Assembly: GCF_002999235.1 (NCBI RefSeq)
Contig: NZ_CP027236.1
Location: forward strand, 2,356,001-2,420,000
Source: Actinomyces sp. oral taxon 897
GTDB lineage: Bacteria; Actinomycetota; Actinomycetes; Actinomycetales; Actinomycetaceae
Direction: 5' to 3'
DNA length: 64,000 nt
Positions 18,031-26,189 of the stretch are shown one piece after another; within the stretch, counting starts at the first letter, position 1; the number at the start of each line of letters is the position of its first letter. The notes under the pieces were generated by a model that saw only the letters and a program-made list of their open reading frames with translations, had not been told where the DNA came from and did no database searches. A program made the position numbers and the translations under genes.

Positions 18031-19872
18031 TTACGACTCTCCCGTGGTCATGTCGATGAGGAGGAGGAACTTCTTGTCGCCCTCGTAGTTGAGGTAGCTT
18101 GAGATCTGCCCTTTTTCTGAGAGCTGGAAGGCGTGGGTGGCAAACTCTGCGGAGCACTTCCCGTCAGCCTTCTTTGTTATCTCGTTGTCCTTGCCGAGGT
18201 TGATGTCCTTGCCGGCTACCGTGATGGACTGGCAGGTGGGGTCGGTTGTGGAAACGGAGTACGTGCCCGGGGCCCAGGAGGTGTCTCCGTTCTTGAGCCA
18301 CGCCAGGGTCTGGTCGATGGTGAAGCGGTTGGGTGACCAGGGGTAGGTGGTGAAGTTCCTGGAGGTGTCCGTCGTGAACTTCTCCCTGGTCGTGCCGTCG
18401 GATTTGTAGATGCTGATGTTTCCGTTCTTGTCATAAATGACCCAGCCGTCTACCAGGGCGTGTGGGGAGTTCTGGGACTGGCTCCCTTCCATCTTCTTGA
18501 CCTCGCCGGTGTCGATGTTCACGCTGAAGTTCGGATCCTTATCTGCGCGCCCGCCGGCCAGGACGTACCTCCCCACCCTGGAGCCGGTGTTGATGTAGGC
18601 CTGCTTGGACACGGGGATGGTGGCCTCCCACTTCTTCTCGGTCAGTGACGTCCACAGGGCGCACGACGTCCCTGAGCATGCCGTGACGCCGACGCCGGTC
18701 GCTGCGTAGGTGTCCGCCTCCGCACCCCACAATGCTGTGCTGCGTTCGCGGGAATTGATGTCTATGACATTGTTCCCGATGATGATCTTCCCGTTCCAGA
18801 TGGTCGTGCCGGGAGCGGTGGACGTGATCTTCTCCTCCCAGAGCTGCTCGGGCTTGCCCTGACCCAGCCTGAAGACGGTGACCAGAACTGAGCCCTTCTC
18901 CTTCTGCCTCGTGGTGCGGATGAGTTTGTCGTCCGTGAGCCTCACGATCGTGCTCGTGGTGCCGGTGCCCGGAGGCTCCAGGGTCCAAGCCTGTTCGGTG
19001 CCTTTTAGCCAGGCCTGCGACCACTGCTGCCTGTTCCCCGTGGGTGTGGGTGAGGGCTGGTCGGGAGTGGGTGAGCTGGCGGAGGTGCCGGTCGTGCCGC
19101 CGCCCAGGAGCATGGCGGTGACGGCGGCAGTCCCGGCCACCAGGACGAGCGCGGCCACGAGCAGGCTTACCACCAGGGTCATCCGTCCCCTGCGCGTGGG
19201 GACGGCAGTCCCGTCGAGGGGGCTGGCGGTCCCGGAGCGGGCGGTCCTAGAGCCAGTGGTTCCCGAGCCAGTGGTCCCGGAGCTGGCCCGCCGTCTCCTG
19301 CGCGTGGGGGCGGCTGTGACCACGGGGAGGATCTGGGTGGTGGCGGCTGGCTCCCTGCCGCCCGGCAGGGCGGGGCGTACCGGGCCGCTGGCGACGACGG
19401 GGAGGATCTGGGTGGTAGCGACTGGTTCCAGGTGCCGCCCGGTGGTCGTGGTGGGTTCGTGGCTGACGGTGTCACCGCTCGGGTGGCTCCCGCTGTCAGG
19501 CGATCCCTGGGAGGGGGGTGCATCCGGAGAGGAGGCTGCGCCCGGAGAAGGGGGTGCATCCGGAGAAGGTGGCGTGCCTGGAGAGGCTGCGCCCGGAGAA
19601 GGGGGTGCGCCCGGACTGGCCAGCTCGTGCGGGGGCGGGTTCTCCTGCTCCTCAGCAGGGGCCGCGCCGGGTCCGGGAGAAGGCTGGCGAGCCGCCGGGA
19701 TCCCTTGTTCCTCGGTGGGGACGGCTCGCCCGTACTGCCGGGGCAATGGCGCTGGTGGTGGCTGGTCCGGGTGAGGAGCTGGCGGTGGCTGAGCCGCTGG
19801 TAGCTGGTCCGGCTGAGGGGTCTGCACGTGCCTGCCCTGGGGTCCGGGCTCTGACTGAAGAGGATTGGTCAT
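18031..19872 (-). CDS. Membrane-anchored repeat protein, paralog 3 of 3, truncated C-terminus
   Basis: A 613-residue paralog of the genes at 11274 and 13331, read from ATG 19872. The N-terminal 235 residues are Pro/Ser/Ala-rich with repeated PSPGAAS/PSPDAP units and two ATTQILPVV repeats. One transmembrane helix follows (about 240-268), then the same outer domain. It stops at TAA 18031-18033 right after IDMTTGES. The same frame then stays open for 34 further codons to TAG 17926-17928 and encodes the expected C-terminal end (LTLGGRK ... GKITAYRPR) seen in both paralogs. So this copy has lost its last strands through a nonsense change and may be a decaying gene. It could still be expressed as a shortened protein. 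Confidence 0.75.
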   Translation of the reverse strand: MTNPLQSEPGPQGRHVQTPQPDQLPAAQPPPAPHPDQPPPAPLPRQYGRAVPTEEQGIPAARQPSPGPGAAPAEEQENPPPHELASPGAPPSPGAASPGTPPSPDAPPSPGAASSPDAPPSQGSPDSGSHPSGDTVSHEPTTTTGRHLEPVATTQILPVVASGPVRPALPGGREPAATTQILPVVTAAPTRRRRRASSGTTGSGTTGSRTARSGTASPLDGTAVPTRRGRMTLVVSLLVAALVLVAGTAAVTAMLLGGGTTGTSASSPTPDQPSPTPTGNRQQWSQAWLKGTEQAWTLEPPGTGTTSTIVRLTDDKLIRTTRQKEKGSVLVTVFRLGQGKPEQLWEEKITSTAPGTTIWNGKIIIGNNVIDINSRERSTALWGAEADTYAATGVGVTACSGTSCALWTSLTEKKWEATIPVSKQAYINTGSRVGRYVLAGGRADKDPNFSVNIDTGEVKKMEGSQSQNSPHALVDGWVIYDKNGNISIYKSDGTTREKFTTDTSRNFTTYPWSPNRFTIDQTLAWLKNGDTSWAPGTYSVSTTDPTCQSITVAGKDINLGKDNEITKKADGKCSAEFATHAFQLSEKGQISSYLNYEGDKKFLLLIDMTTGES

Positions 19873-19984
19873 GCCGTTGAGTATGACATGCATCACGCAT
19901 TATGTGCTCGTCATGCCGCTCACACGTGCCCGGGTGCGGCCCCGAGCCCTTGTCCTCACTGCGAGGTGGGTCGTGGCAGGGGTG

Positions 19985-20400
19985 GCCCGCCACGGCCTCG
20001 GCCACTGTGAAGACCTTTTCAAGGCTCGGCGTCGTCCCGAGGTAGACGAGCCGGTACAGGCCCGTGCCGATCATCATGTCCGCGCTCGTGACGGCGTCGG
20101 GTCCCGCCAGACCCCGGTGCCGATTCTCAGCCACCTTCTCAGGCCCATCGGGCGCTTGTCGGTCCCCTGCCAGACCCCGGTGCCGGCCCGGGAGACGGCG
20201 TCGATTTCCCCGTTCCGCAGGGGCGCCACGACCTTCTCGCGGTAGACGCGCTCGGACTGGGGGCGGGCGAGGAGCTCCAGGGCCGGGTAGGGGACGGCGG
20301 AGCCCAGGGCCGGGTTAGCCAGGAGGGTGTGCATACGCACGACGAGCGCGCTCAGGTCGACCAGGGGGTCCGGGCTGGGCGGCAGGTCCTGCGGCCTCAG
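19985..20400 (-). pseudogene. TetR-family regulator remnant (C-terminal domain only)
   Basis: Reading the minus strand, residues resembling a TetR C-terminal ligand domain are visible: VDLSALVVRMHTLLANPAL, ARPQSERVYREKVVAPL and NGEIDAVSRAGTGVW. After a change of frame these continue as ADMMIGTGLYRLVYLGTTP and SLEKVFTVAEAVAG. No N-terminal helix-turn-helix is present upstream. The frame is broken by a local duplication with an inserted element at 20106-20185. I judge it a non-functional relic. The family call is from residue pattern only. Confidence 0.45.
20106..20185. repeat. 63-bp duplication/insertion carrying a 33-bp dispersed element
   Basis: The 17-bp sequence GCCAGACCCCGGTGCCG occurs at 20106-20122 and again at 20169-20185. 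Between them lies a 33-bp core (20125-20157) that also occurs, on the other strand and with three differences, at 53087-53119 inside the methyltransferase gene. On the minus strand it reads KRPMGLRRWLR in both places. Confidence 0.55.
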
Positions 20401-20720
20401 GATCGCGGACGGGGTCCCGACTTGGGCGGACGATCCAGGCACTTACCCACCAGGGCCGCGGACGGGCTGTGGATGTGGCGGCGGGTTTTGGGGCGGCCAC
20501 CAGGGCCCTGTGGCCGTGGCGGACGGGTCCTCCTGGGCTGTCCGCAACCAGCTGGAGACCGGGACAGTTCCTTAAACGTGGACAGAAGGTCACGATGAGG
20601 TGGCTAGACGCCGGTGACATTGCTTGGAGCCGGTGCCTGGGTCTAGCTGTAGGCGGCCTTGGTGTGACCGAGGTCATGTCGTGTCGGGTTCGAGGGGTGC
20701 GGGTCCGGCTTGAGAGGCGG

Positions 20721-21380
20721 CTGTCCACAGCATGAGGACGACGGCGGAGGCGGGGCTGTGGATTGTGTGGATTCAGTGTCAGGGAGAGGGATCCACAGCA
20801 GCCTGGCCCTTTTCTCCCCACCTGGGGACAGACCTGTGGAAAATTACACGGATGTGTTTCCACAGCCCTGTCCACAGGTGTGGGGGATGTGCGAGGGCGT
20901 GGGATGCCAAGGGGACGGGTCAGCGCGCCCCACTGAGCGGTCAGGGCCTTCCCGTGCTCCTGACACCTGTCCTATGAGGCCTGTGGGTACCCCCTGAAAC
21001 CGTGGGGCCACAGGGGGTGGACAACTGCGGAGGGGAGGGTGTGGAGTCCCGGGGCAGCCGCCCCGGTGGGGGAAAGACCGTTCTCCCGCCGTTTCTCCCC
21101 ACCTGGGGACAAGCCTGTGGATAACTTTTCCCCAGCCTGTCCCCAGCTTTTGTCCACAGCTGTGGACAGAGGGGAGAGGGTGGCCCCTCGGTCTGCGAGG
21201 GAGCAGCGACGTGAAGGAGGTGTCGGGGCCTCGGCGCACAAGCAGAAAGTGACTGAAATCACTCTCAAGAACGGCGACAAGGGTTGACTATACAAAATGC
21301 TGAGTAAATGGTAATGACAGTGTAGAGCTAGCTTTAACTATCAAAAACTATTGAAGCACCACTACTTATATGTGAGAATG
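20721..21380. other. DnaA-box cluster with A+T-rich flank (origin-like or DnaA-titration region)
   Basis: Ten 9-mers match the actinobacterial DnaA box (TTGTCCACA/TTATCCACA) with 0-2 changes. They lie at 20721, 20757, 20766, 20789, 20835, 20856, 20868, 21116, 21150 and 21161. Those at 21116 (TTATCCACA, minus) and 21150 (TTGTCCACA) are perfect. A 33-bp segment containing a box is duplicated at 20811 and 21092. About 120 bases later (21280-21380) the sequence becomes strongly A+T-rich, unlike the rest of the window, as in a DNA-unwinding element. No gene overlaps. A classic oriC would be expected near dnaA, left of the window. gyrB and gyrA would be head-on to forks leaving this site, so a secondary or regulatory cluster is at least as likely. 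Confidence 0.55.
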
Positions 21381-21427
21381 GTGACGGCTTAGCTAGAGGA
21401 TGGTGGGCATGGGTGAAGGCCGTCAAT

Positions 21428-21640
21428 CTCATAGCCATGGGGACCACGGGTGAGGAGGTGAGGGGCCCCACGTCGAGGCATCCCCGCTCGCGCGGCTCGT
21501 AGCCACAAGGGCATGGGCGGGGGCCTGGAGGGAGGGCCAGCAGCGGCCTGACCTGCTCGTAGCCACGGGGACGCGGGCGCCGACTGCGCCAGGCCGGACC
21601 GGGGCCGCTGATCTCATACCCTGGGGACACGGGCCTCACA
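21428..21640. repeat. Four degenerate ~25-bp repeats, period 57-68 bp
   Basis: Units beginning CTCRTAGCCA or CTCATACCC and continuing GGGGACRCGGG start at 21428, 21496, 21556 and 21613. A nearby CATCCCCGCTCGCGCGG (about 21480) is the reverse complement of a typical type I-E CRISPR repeat core. No gene is seen here. Confidence 0.45.
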
Positions 21641-21726
21641 GGCTCCCCATAGACCTCCTGCGTTGACTTACGGCCAACCCCGACGACGCGACGGCGTCGC
21701 CCGCAGACCCGGAGCAGGAGGAGCTC

Positions 21727-22371
21727 ATGACCGTGACGTCACTCACCTACATCCTTGCCGACCTGACCGCCCTGGCCGTCCTGGTCGGCGCCCTCTACGC
21801 CCGACGCCATGGACGCAAGGACCTCATAGCCGCCTACCTGGGCATTAACGTGGGCGTCCTGGCCGTCACCCTCCTCATGTCCACCGCCTCCATTGCGGCG
21901 GGCCTGGGGCTGGGCCTGTTCGGCGTGCTGTCAATCATCCGCCTGCGCTCTGCCGAGATATCCCAGGGCGAGATCGCCTACTTCTTCGCCGCCCTCGCCC
22001 TGGGCCTCATGGGCGGCATCCAGACCGCCCCCCTGAGCCTCATCGCCCCGCTCATGGCCCTGGTGGTGGCCGCGCTGTGGGTCGGGGACCACCCCCGGCT
22101 GGCCCGGCGCAACCGTCGCCAGGTCATTGTGCTCGACCGCGCCGTCACCGACGAGACCGCGCTGACCGCCCACCTGGAGTCCCTCCTGGGCGGCCGGGTG
22201 CGCTCCGTCGAGGTCCAGCGCCTCGACCTGGTCAACGACACCACCCTCGTGGACGTCAGCTACCTGGTGCCGCGTACGTCTGCCGCCCGCACCGCCGGGG
22301 GACAGCGGCTCGGCGGGAGCGGAACAGACCCCGCCGCCCGCGCCGCCGTCCTCACTGGTGCCACCCGCTGA
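21727..22371 (+). CDS. DUF4956 membrane protein
   Basis: A 214-residue protein with three to four hydrophobic helices in the first 125 residues. These include the conserved GVLSIIRLRSAEISQGEIAY loop typical of DUF4956. A cytoplasmic ferredoxin-like C-terminal part (VIVLDRAVTDETALTAHLE) follows. In many bacteria DUF4956 is encoded next to VTC-domain polyphosphate polymerases and DUF4353/CotH-type secreted proteins, as it is here with the next two genes. Its own role is not established. The start ATG follows AGGAGGAGC. Confidence 0.88.
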   Translation: MTVTSLTYILADLTALAVLVGALYARRHGRKDLIAAYLGINVGVLAVTLLMSTASIAAGLGLGLFGVLSIIRLRSAEISQGEIAYFFAALALGLMGGIQTAPLSLIAPLMALVVAALWVGDHPRLARRNRRQVIVLDRAVTDETALTAHLESLLGGRVRSVEVQRLDLVNDTTLVDVSYLVPRTSAARTAGGQRLGGSGTDPAARAAVLTGATR

Positions 22372-22590
22372 CCCAGGTTTTGCTCTGCTGGCCCAGGGTC
22401 TGCCCCACTGGCTCCTACCAACCCAGGGTCGCTCCACCAGCCCAGGGTCGCCCCGCTAGCCCCGGGCTAGCCCCCTGGCCCAGGGCCGCCCCACCAGCTC
22501 CCGCCAGCCCACGGTCACCCCGCAGGCCAGGGTTTGCTCCACCACCCCACGGTCACCCCGCAGGCCCCCACCAGCCTCATAGGACACAGG
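22372..22590. repeat. C-rich degenerate tandem repeats in the DUF4956-VTC gap
   Basis: Units such as CCCAGGGTCGCTCCACCAG and CCCACGGTCACCCCGCAGG recur every 20-40 bases, the latter twice at 22508 and 22546. There is no gene and no clear promoter; the spacer may simply separate co-transcribed genes. Confidence 0.45.
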
Positions 22591-22596
22591 ACGCAC

Positions 22597-23592
22597 ATGA
22601 CCACCATAAGTACTGACGGCCTGGCCGCCGTCACCCTGGCCGAGCTCAACGCCGCCGCCAGCCTCCTGACCCGGGTGGACCGCAAGTACCTTCTGCCCGT
22701 CCACGCGGCCCAGGACCTGGTCCACGCCCTGGGGGGCGCCCAGGTCCTCCAGATCGGCCGACGTCGTTCCTTCGCCTACGCCTCGACCTACTTCGACACC
22801 CCCGACCTGGACTCCTACTACCTCGCAGCCCGCGGGCGACGGCGTCGGTTCAAGGTACGCACCCGCTCCTACCTGGACTCCGACCTCACCTTCCTGGAGG
22901 TCAAGACCCGGGGCGGGCGACACACCACCCTGAAGTCGCGTACCGAGTACGACCGTACGGACCTCCTCACCGAGCCGGGGCGGCGCTTTGTCGCCGAGTG
23001 CCTGGCCACCTCGGGCGCCTGCCCGCAGGCCCGGGCCGACGAGGTCGCCGACACCCTCATGCCCGCGCTGTCTACCACCTACGAGCGCACCACCCTCCAC
23101 CTGCCCGCCGACGGCGCCCGCGTCACCATTGACACCACCCTGACCTGGTCGCACCCCAGCGCCGCCACCGGTGAGGCGGGGGAGACCTACCAGGCGTGCG
23201 GCTACGCCGTCGTCGAGACGAAGAACCCCGCCGTACCCTCTCCCGTCGACCGGCTCCTGTGGGCGGCGGGGTACCGGCCGACCCGGGTCTCCAAGTACGC
23301 CACCGGTATGGCCCTGCTCCACCCCGGCCTGCCCGCCAACAAGTGGCACCGGGTCATGCACCGGGAGCTGGCAGGAGGAGAGCACCGGGAGCTGGCCCAG
23401 GCCGGGGCCCGCCCGCCTACGTCCGTCCCCGCGGTAGGGCTGCGGGAGCTGGTCGGGGCCCGCCGTCGGGCCGAGGTACCGGGTCGCCCACCGGGGGCAC
23501 TGACGCGCCCCAGGTTCTCACGTGGGCACAGCACCTGCATGAGAGCTGCGCCGGACGCTCCTACAGACTCGTTCCACCAGTGTCCAGCCTAA
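22597..23592 (+). CDS. VTC-domain polyphosphate polymerase
   Basis: A 331-residue protein of the VTC catalytic fold, the family that makes polyphosphate from ATP in a triphosphate-tunnel enzyme. Tunnel motifs are visible: RVDRKY (26-31), YFDTPDLDSYY, a KVRTR pair of basic strands (86-90), EVKTRGGRHTTLKSR (101-115) and a late ETKNPA glutamate/lysine pair. No SPX domain is present, as usual for bacterial members. The start at ATG 22597 follows AGGACACAGG. The last 60 or so residues are Arg/Pro-rich and poorly conserved-looking. It sits between the DUF4956 and DUF4353 genes and is probably co-transcribed with them. Confidence 0.88.
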   Translation: MTTISTDGLAAVTLAELNAAASLLTRVDRKYLLPVHAAQDLVHALGGAQVLQIGRRRSFAYASTYFDTPDLDSYYLAARGRRRRFKVRTRSYLDSDLTFLEVKTRGGRHTTLKSRTEYDRTDLLTEPGRRFVAECLATSGACPQARADEVADTLMPALSTTYERTTLHLPADGARVTIDTTLTWSHPSAATGEAGETYQACGYAVVETKNPAVPSPVDRLLWAAGYRPTRVSKYATGMALLHPGLPANKWHRVMHRELAGGEHRELAQAGARPPTSVPAVGLRELVGARRRAEVPGRPPGALTRPRFSRGHSTCMRAAPDAPTDSFHQCPA

Positions 23593-23635
23593 TGTGCACG
23601 CAACAAATACTAAACAATCCATGAAGGGACAAGAC

Positions 23636-25459
23636 ATGATCTCACCCACCCCCACGCGCCGCCTGACCAGGGCCGTGACCGCGAGCCTGGCGGCCGCCGC
23701 CCTCCTGGCAGGCTGCTCCGCGACAGCCAGCAGCACCTCTACCGGCGCGGGCGCCGCGTCCAAGGACGCCTGGACCACTATCTCGACCTCGGTGCGCACG
23801 GCCTCCACCGGGGCCAGCGTGACTGACGTCCTGGCCGCCAACGACGCCGTCGCCGCCGTCACCACACCGGCTGACGAGGCCGGCACCTACGACTCGGGGG
23901 CCACGACCATTGCGCTCTCGGGGGACTCTGCCACGGTCTCCGGCTCCGGCGCCACCGTGGACGGCAGTACCGTCACCATTACCTCCTCGGGCACCTACGT
24001 GGTCTCCGGCAGCCTGTCCGACGGCCAGATCGTGGTCAACGCGGACGACGCCGACGTCCGCCTCGTCCTGGACGGGGCCACTATTACCAACGCCGACGGC
24101 CCCGCCGTCAACGTGGTGGACGCCGGATCCGTGGTCGTGGTCCTGGCCGCGGGGTCCGCCAACTCCCTGTCCGACGGCGCCAGCTACGCCGACACCTCCG
24201 ATAACGCCCCTACCGCCACCCTGTACTCCAGCGACGACCTCACCATTACCGGTACCGGCTCCCTGAGCGTGACCGGCCTGGCCAGGGACGGCATCTCCTC
24301 CAAGAACGGCGTGGTCATCTCCGGCAGCCCCACCGTCACCGTCAACGCCTTTGACGACGGCATCCGCGGCAAGGACTACGTGGCCGTCACCGGCGGCACC
24401 CTGAGCGTGACCGCGGGCGGGGACGGCATTAAGTCCTCCGAGGACTCCGACCAGACCCAGGGCTTCGTGGCCCTGGGCGCGGCGGCGGTCACCGTGACCG
24501 CGGGCGACGACGGCGTCTCGGCCACCACCGACGTGACCGTCAGCGGCACCACCCTGAGCGTGACCGCAGGCGGCGGCCAGGGGGCCGCGACACCCGCCTC
24601 CGGCGGTCCCGGCCAGGAGGCCCAGCCTCCCTCCGGTGCCCGGGCCCAGCAGTCCGCCGCCGACCAGGGCACCGAGAAGCCCAAGGGGGTGAATGCCGGG
24701 GTGAGCTACACCCAGGACTCCGGCACCGTGGTGCTCGACGCCGCTGACGAGGGCCTTCAGTCCGCCTTTATCAATATCAGCGGCGGCGAGCTGACCGTCA
24801 CCTCGGGTGACGACGGCGTGAACGCCACCAACGGCGACCACGTGATCGAGGGCTACGAGGACGCCGACTCCGAGTCCGACGACGGCGCGGTCCTGACGAT
24901 CACCGGTGGCACCACCCAGATCTCCTACGCGGGGTCGGACGGGATCGACTCCAACGGCTCGGCCTTTGTCACCGGCGGCACCGTCCTCATCTCCGGGACG
25001 GCCGGGTCCGTGGACGGCTCCGTGGACGTCAACGGCGAGTCCACGACCATCGGGGTCACCGACGCCCCGGGTGTGGCCGTCGGGGACACCGTCACCGTGA
25101 CCGGGGGCTCCGGCTCCCAGACACTGACCAGCACGATCTCCGCCTCCACCACCACCGTCCTGGGACTGGTCGAGGGTGAGAGCTACACCGTGTCCACGAG
25201 CTCGGGCGGCTCTCGCACGCTGACCGCTTCGGCGCTGGCTGCCGGTGGCCCTGGTGGGCCCGGTGGTGGCCCTGGTGGGCCCGGTGGATCCGGCGGACCC
25301 GGTGGATCCGGTGGATCCGGCGGGCCCGGCCAGGGAGGAGCGGGCCAGGGCGCGCCTGGCGGGTCCGGTCAGGGGCCGGGCCAGCCTCCGGCGCCCGGGC
25401 AGAACGGGGCCGGCGGCACCGGCGGCGGTCAGTCCGGCGAGGGGACTCAGACCCGGTAG
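23636..25459 (+). CDS. DUF4353 carbohydrate-binding-type lipoprotein
   Basis: A 607-residue secreted lipoprotein. Signal peptide residues 1-26 end in a lipobox LLAGC with the acylated cysteine at 27. The mature part is a long right-handed beta-helix-like repeat with DUF4353 motifs (VSGSLSDGQIVVNADDADVRLVLDGATI, DDGIRGKDYVAVTGG, GDDGVNATNGDH). The C-terminal 75 residues are a Gly/Pro tail of GGPGGSGGPG-type repeats. A GAAGGGAC ribosome site precedes the ATG. A surface polymer-associated role alongside the polyphosphate polymerase is inferred from recurring gene neighbourhoods. Confidence 0.85.
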   Translation: MISPTPTRRLTRAVTASLAAAALLAGCSATASSTSTGAGAASKDAWTTISTSVRTASTGASVTDVLAANDAVAAVTTPADEAGTYDSGATTIALSGDSATVSGSGATVDGSTVTITSSGTYVVSGSLSDGQIVVNADDADVRLVLDGATITNADGPAVNVVDAGSVVVVLAAGSANSLSDGASYADTSDNAPTATLYSSDDLTITGTGSLSVTGLARDGISSKNGVVISGSPTVTVNAFDDGIRGKDYVAVTGGTLSVTAGGDGIKSSEDSDQTQGFVALGAAAVTVTAGDDGVSATTDVTVSGTTLSVTAGGGQGAATPASGGPGQEAQPPSGARAQQSAADQGTEKPKGVNAGVSYTQDSGTVVLDAADEGLQSAFINISGGELTVTSGDDGVNATNGDHVIEGYEDADSESDDGAVLTITGGTTQISYAGSDGIDSNGSAFVTGGTVLISGTAGSVDGSVDVNGESTTIGVTDAPGVAVGDTVTVTGGSGSQTLTSTISASTTTVLGLVEGESYTVSTSSGGSRTLTASALAAGGPGGPGGGPGGPGGSGGPGGSGGSGGPGQGGAGQGAPGGSGQGPGQPPAPGQNGAGGTGGGQSGEGTQTR

Positions 25460-25472
25460 GAGGCAGTAGCAG

Positions 25473-25507
25473 ACGGTGGGGTACCTCGGTGTGGGGTACC
25501 CCACCGT
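25473..25507 (+). terminator. Terminator after the DUF4353 gene
   Basis: A perfect 13-bp stem (ACGGTGGGGTACC 25473-25485 with GGTACCCCACCGT 25495-25507), a 9-base loop and a following TTCCTG, 13 bases after the stop codon. Strong hairpin, weak T-run. Confidence 0.65.
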
Positions 25508-25676
25508 TTCCTGTCGACATCATTCCGTGACTCAGGCACAATCGAGGCCATGGTCACATCTGGAGACGCAGACGACGCGCAGCCTGCTGGTGACGCACAG
25601 CCCGCCAGTGGCGTGCAGCCTGCTGGCGGCGCCCGGCCCGGCACCACCTCTGATGGGGGCTATAGCTGACAGTGTC

Positions 25677-26189
25677 ATGATCTCCCCGTACTCGGACACA
25701 GATCTTTGCCACAATTATACGACGTGCTTGACGACGACCGTCACCCTCGCTGATCCTGCCAGTGGCGAGACCCGTAGCAGCCTTGACCACGTCTACAGGA
25801 TCTACCCCAACGGCTGGGTGGAACGGGTCACCGGGGACTGGGCTGCCGACCTGAGACCATACAGCCAGCAGTGGTACGCCTCCTCCCGTGAGCTGGTAGA
25901 CATGGCCTCAGGGGTGCGTGCTGATATCACGGGTTTCTCGCTCCAGGAGAAGGTAACACCCTCAGGTACTGCCTGGATACTCTGTGACGACACCTGGGTC
26001 GAGACCGAGGACCGAGGCGTCAAGAAACTTGACAGAAAACTGACGCGCACGTCCTGGCTGCCCGCATCGTCAGGCTATTTAGCGGGACAGCAGGTCAGCC
26101 TCCACAATGAGCCCCTGGATACTCTCTCCGTTGATTTTGACGACTATGTTCTCCGCGAGATCCTGCCGATGGGAGGTACTGCCGATTAG
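25677..26189 (+). CDS. Unknown protein convergent with hipA
   Basis: A 170-residue soluble protein from ATG 25677 (MISPYSDTDL). An in-frame ATG at 25653 is an alternative. I do not recognise a family. Visible features are a Tyr/Thr-rich start, DHVYRIYPNGWVERVTGDW, and a strand-rich middle. A 39-codon frame at 25550-25669 with QPAGDAQPASG repeats ends 8 bases before the ATG; it could be a separate small ORF or a frameshifted N-terminus. The last 4 bases overlap the end of the minus-strand hipA gene. The C-terminal DFDDYVLREILPMG is well-behaved protein sequence, so I consider it real. Confidence 0.65.
   Translation: MISPYSDTDLCHNYTTCLTTTVTLADPASGETRSSLDHVYRIYPNGWVERVTGDWAADLRPYSQQWYASSRELVDMASGVRADITGFSLQEKVTPSGTAWILCDDTWVETEDRGVKKLDRKLTRTSWLPASSGYLAGQQVSLHNEPLDTLSVDFDDYVLREILPMGGTAD

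Noticed and set aside
17176..18102. A 308-codon plus-strand frame over the CRISPR flank and the end of paralog 3
   Set aside because: It crosses the CRISPR repeat and reads antisense through a certain gene; composition is random GC-rich.
22534..22596. Upstream in-frame start for the VTC polymerase
   Set aside because: The extra 21 residues come from the C-rich repeat; ATG 22597 gives the expected N-terminus after a purine-rich site.
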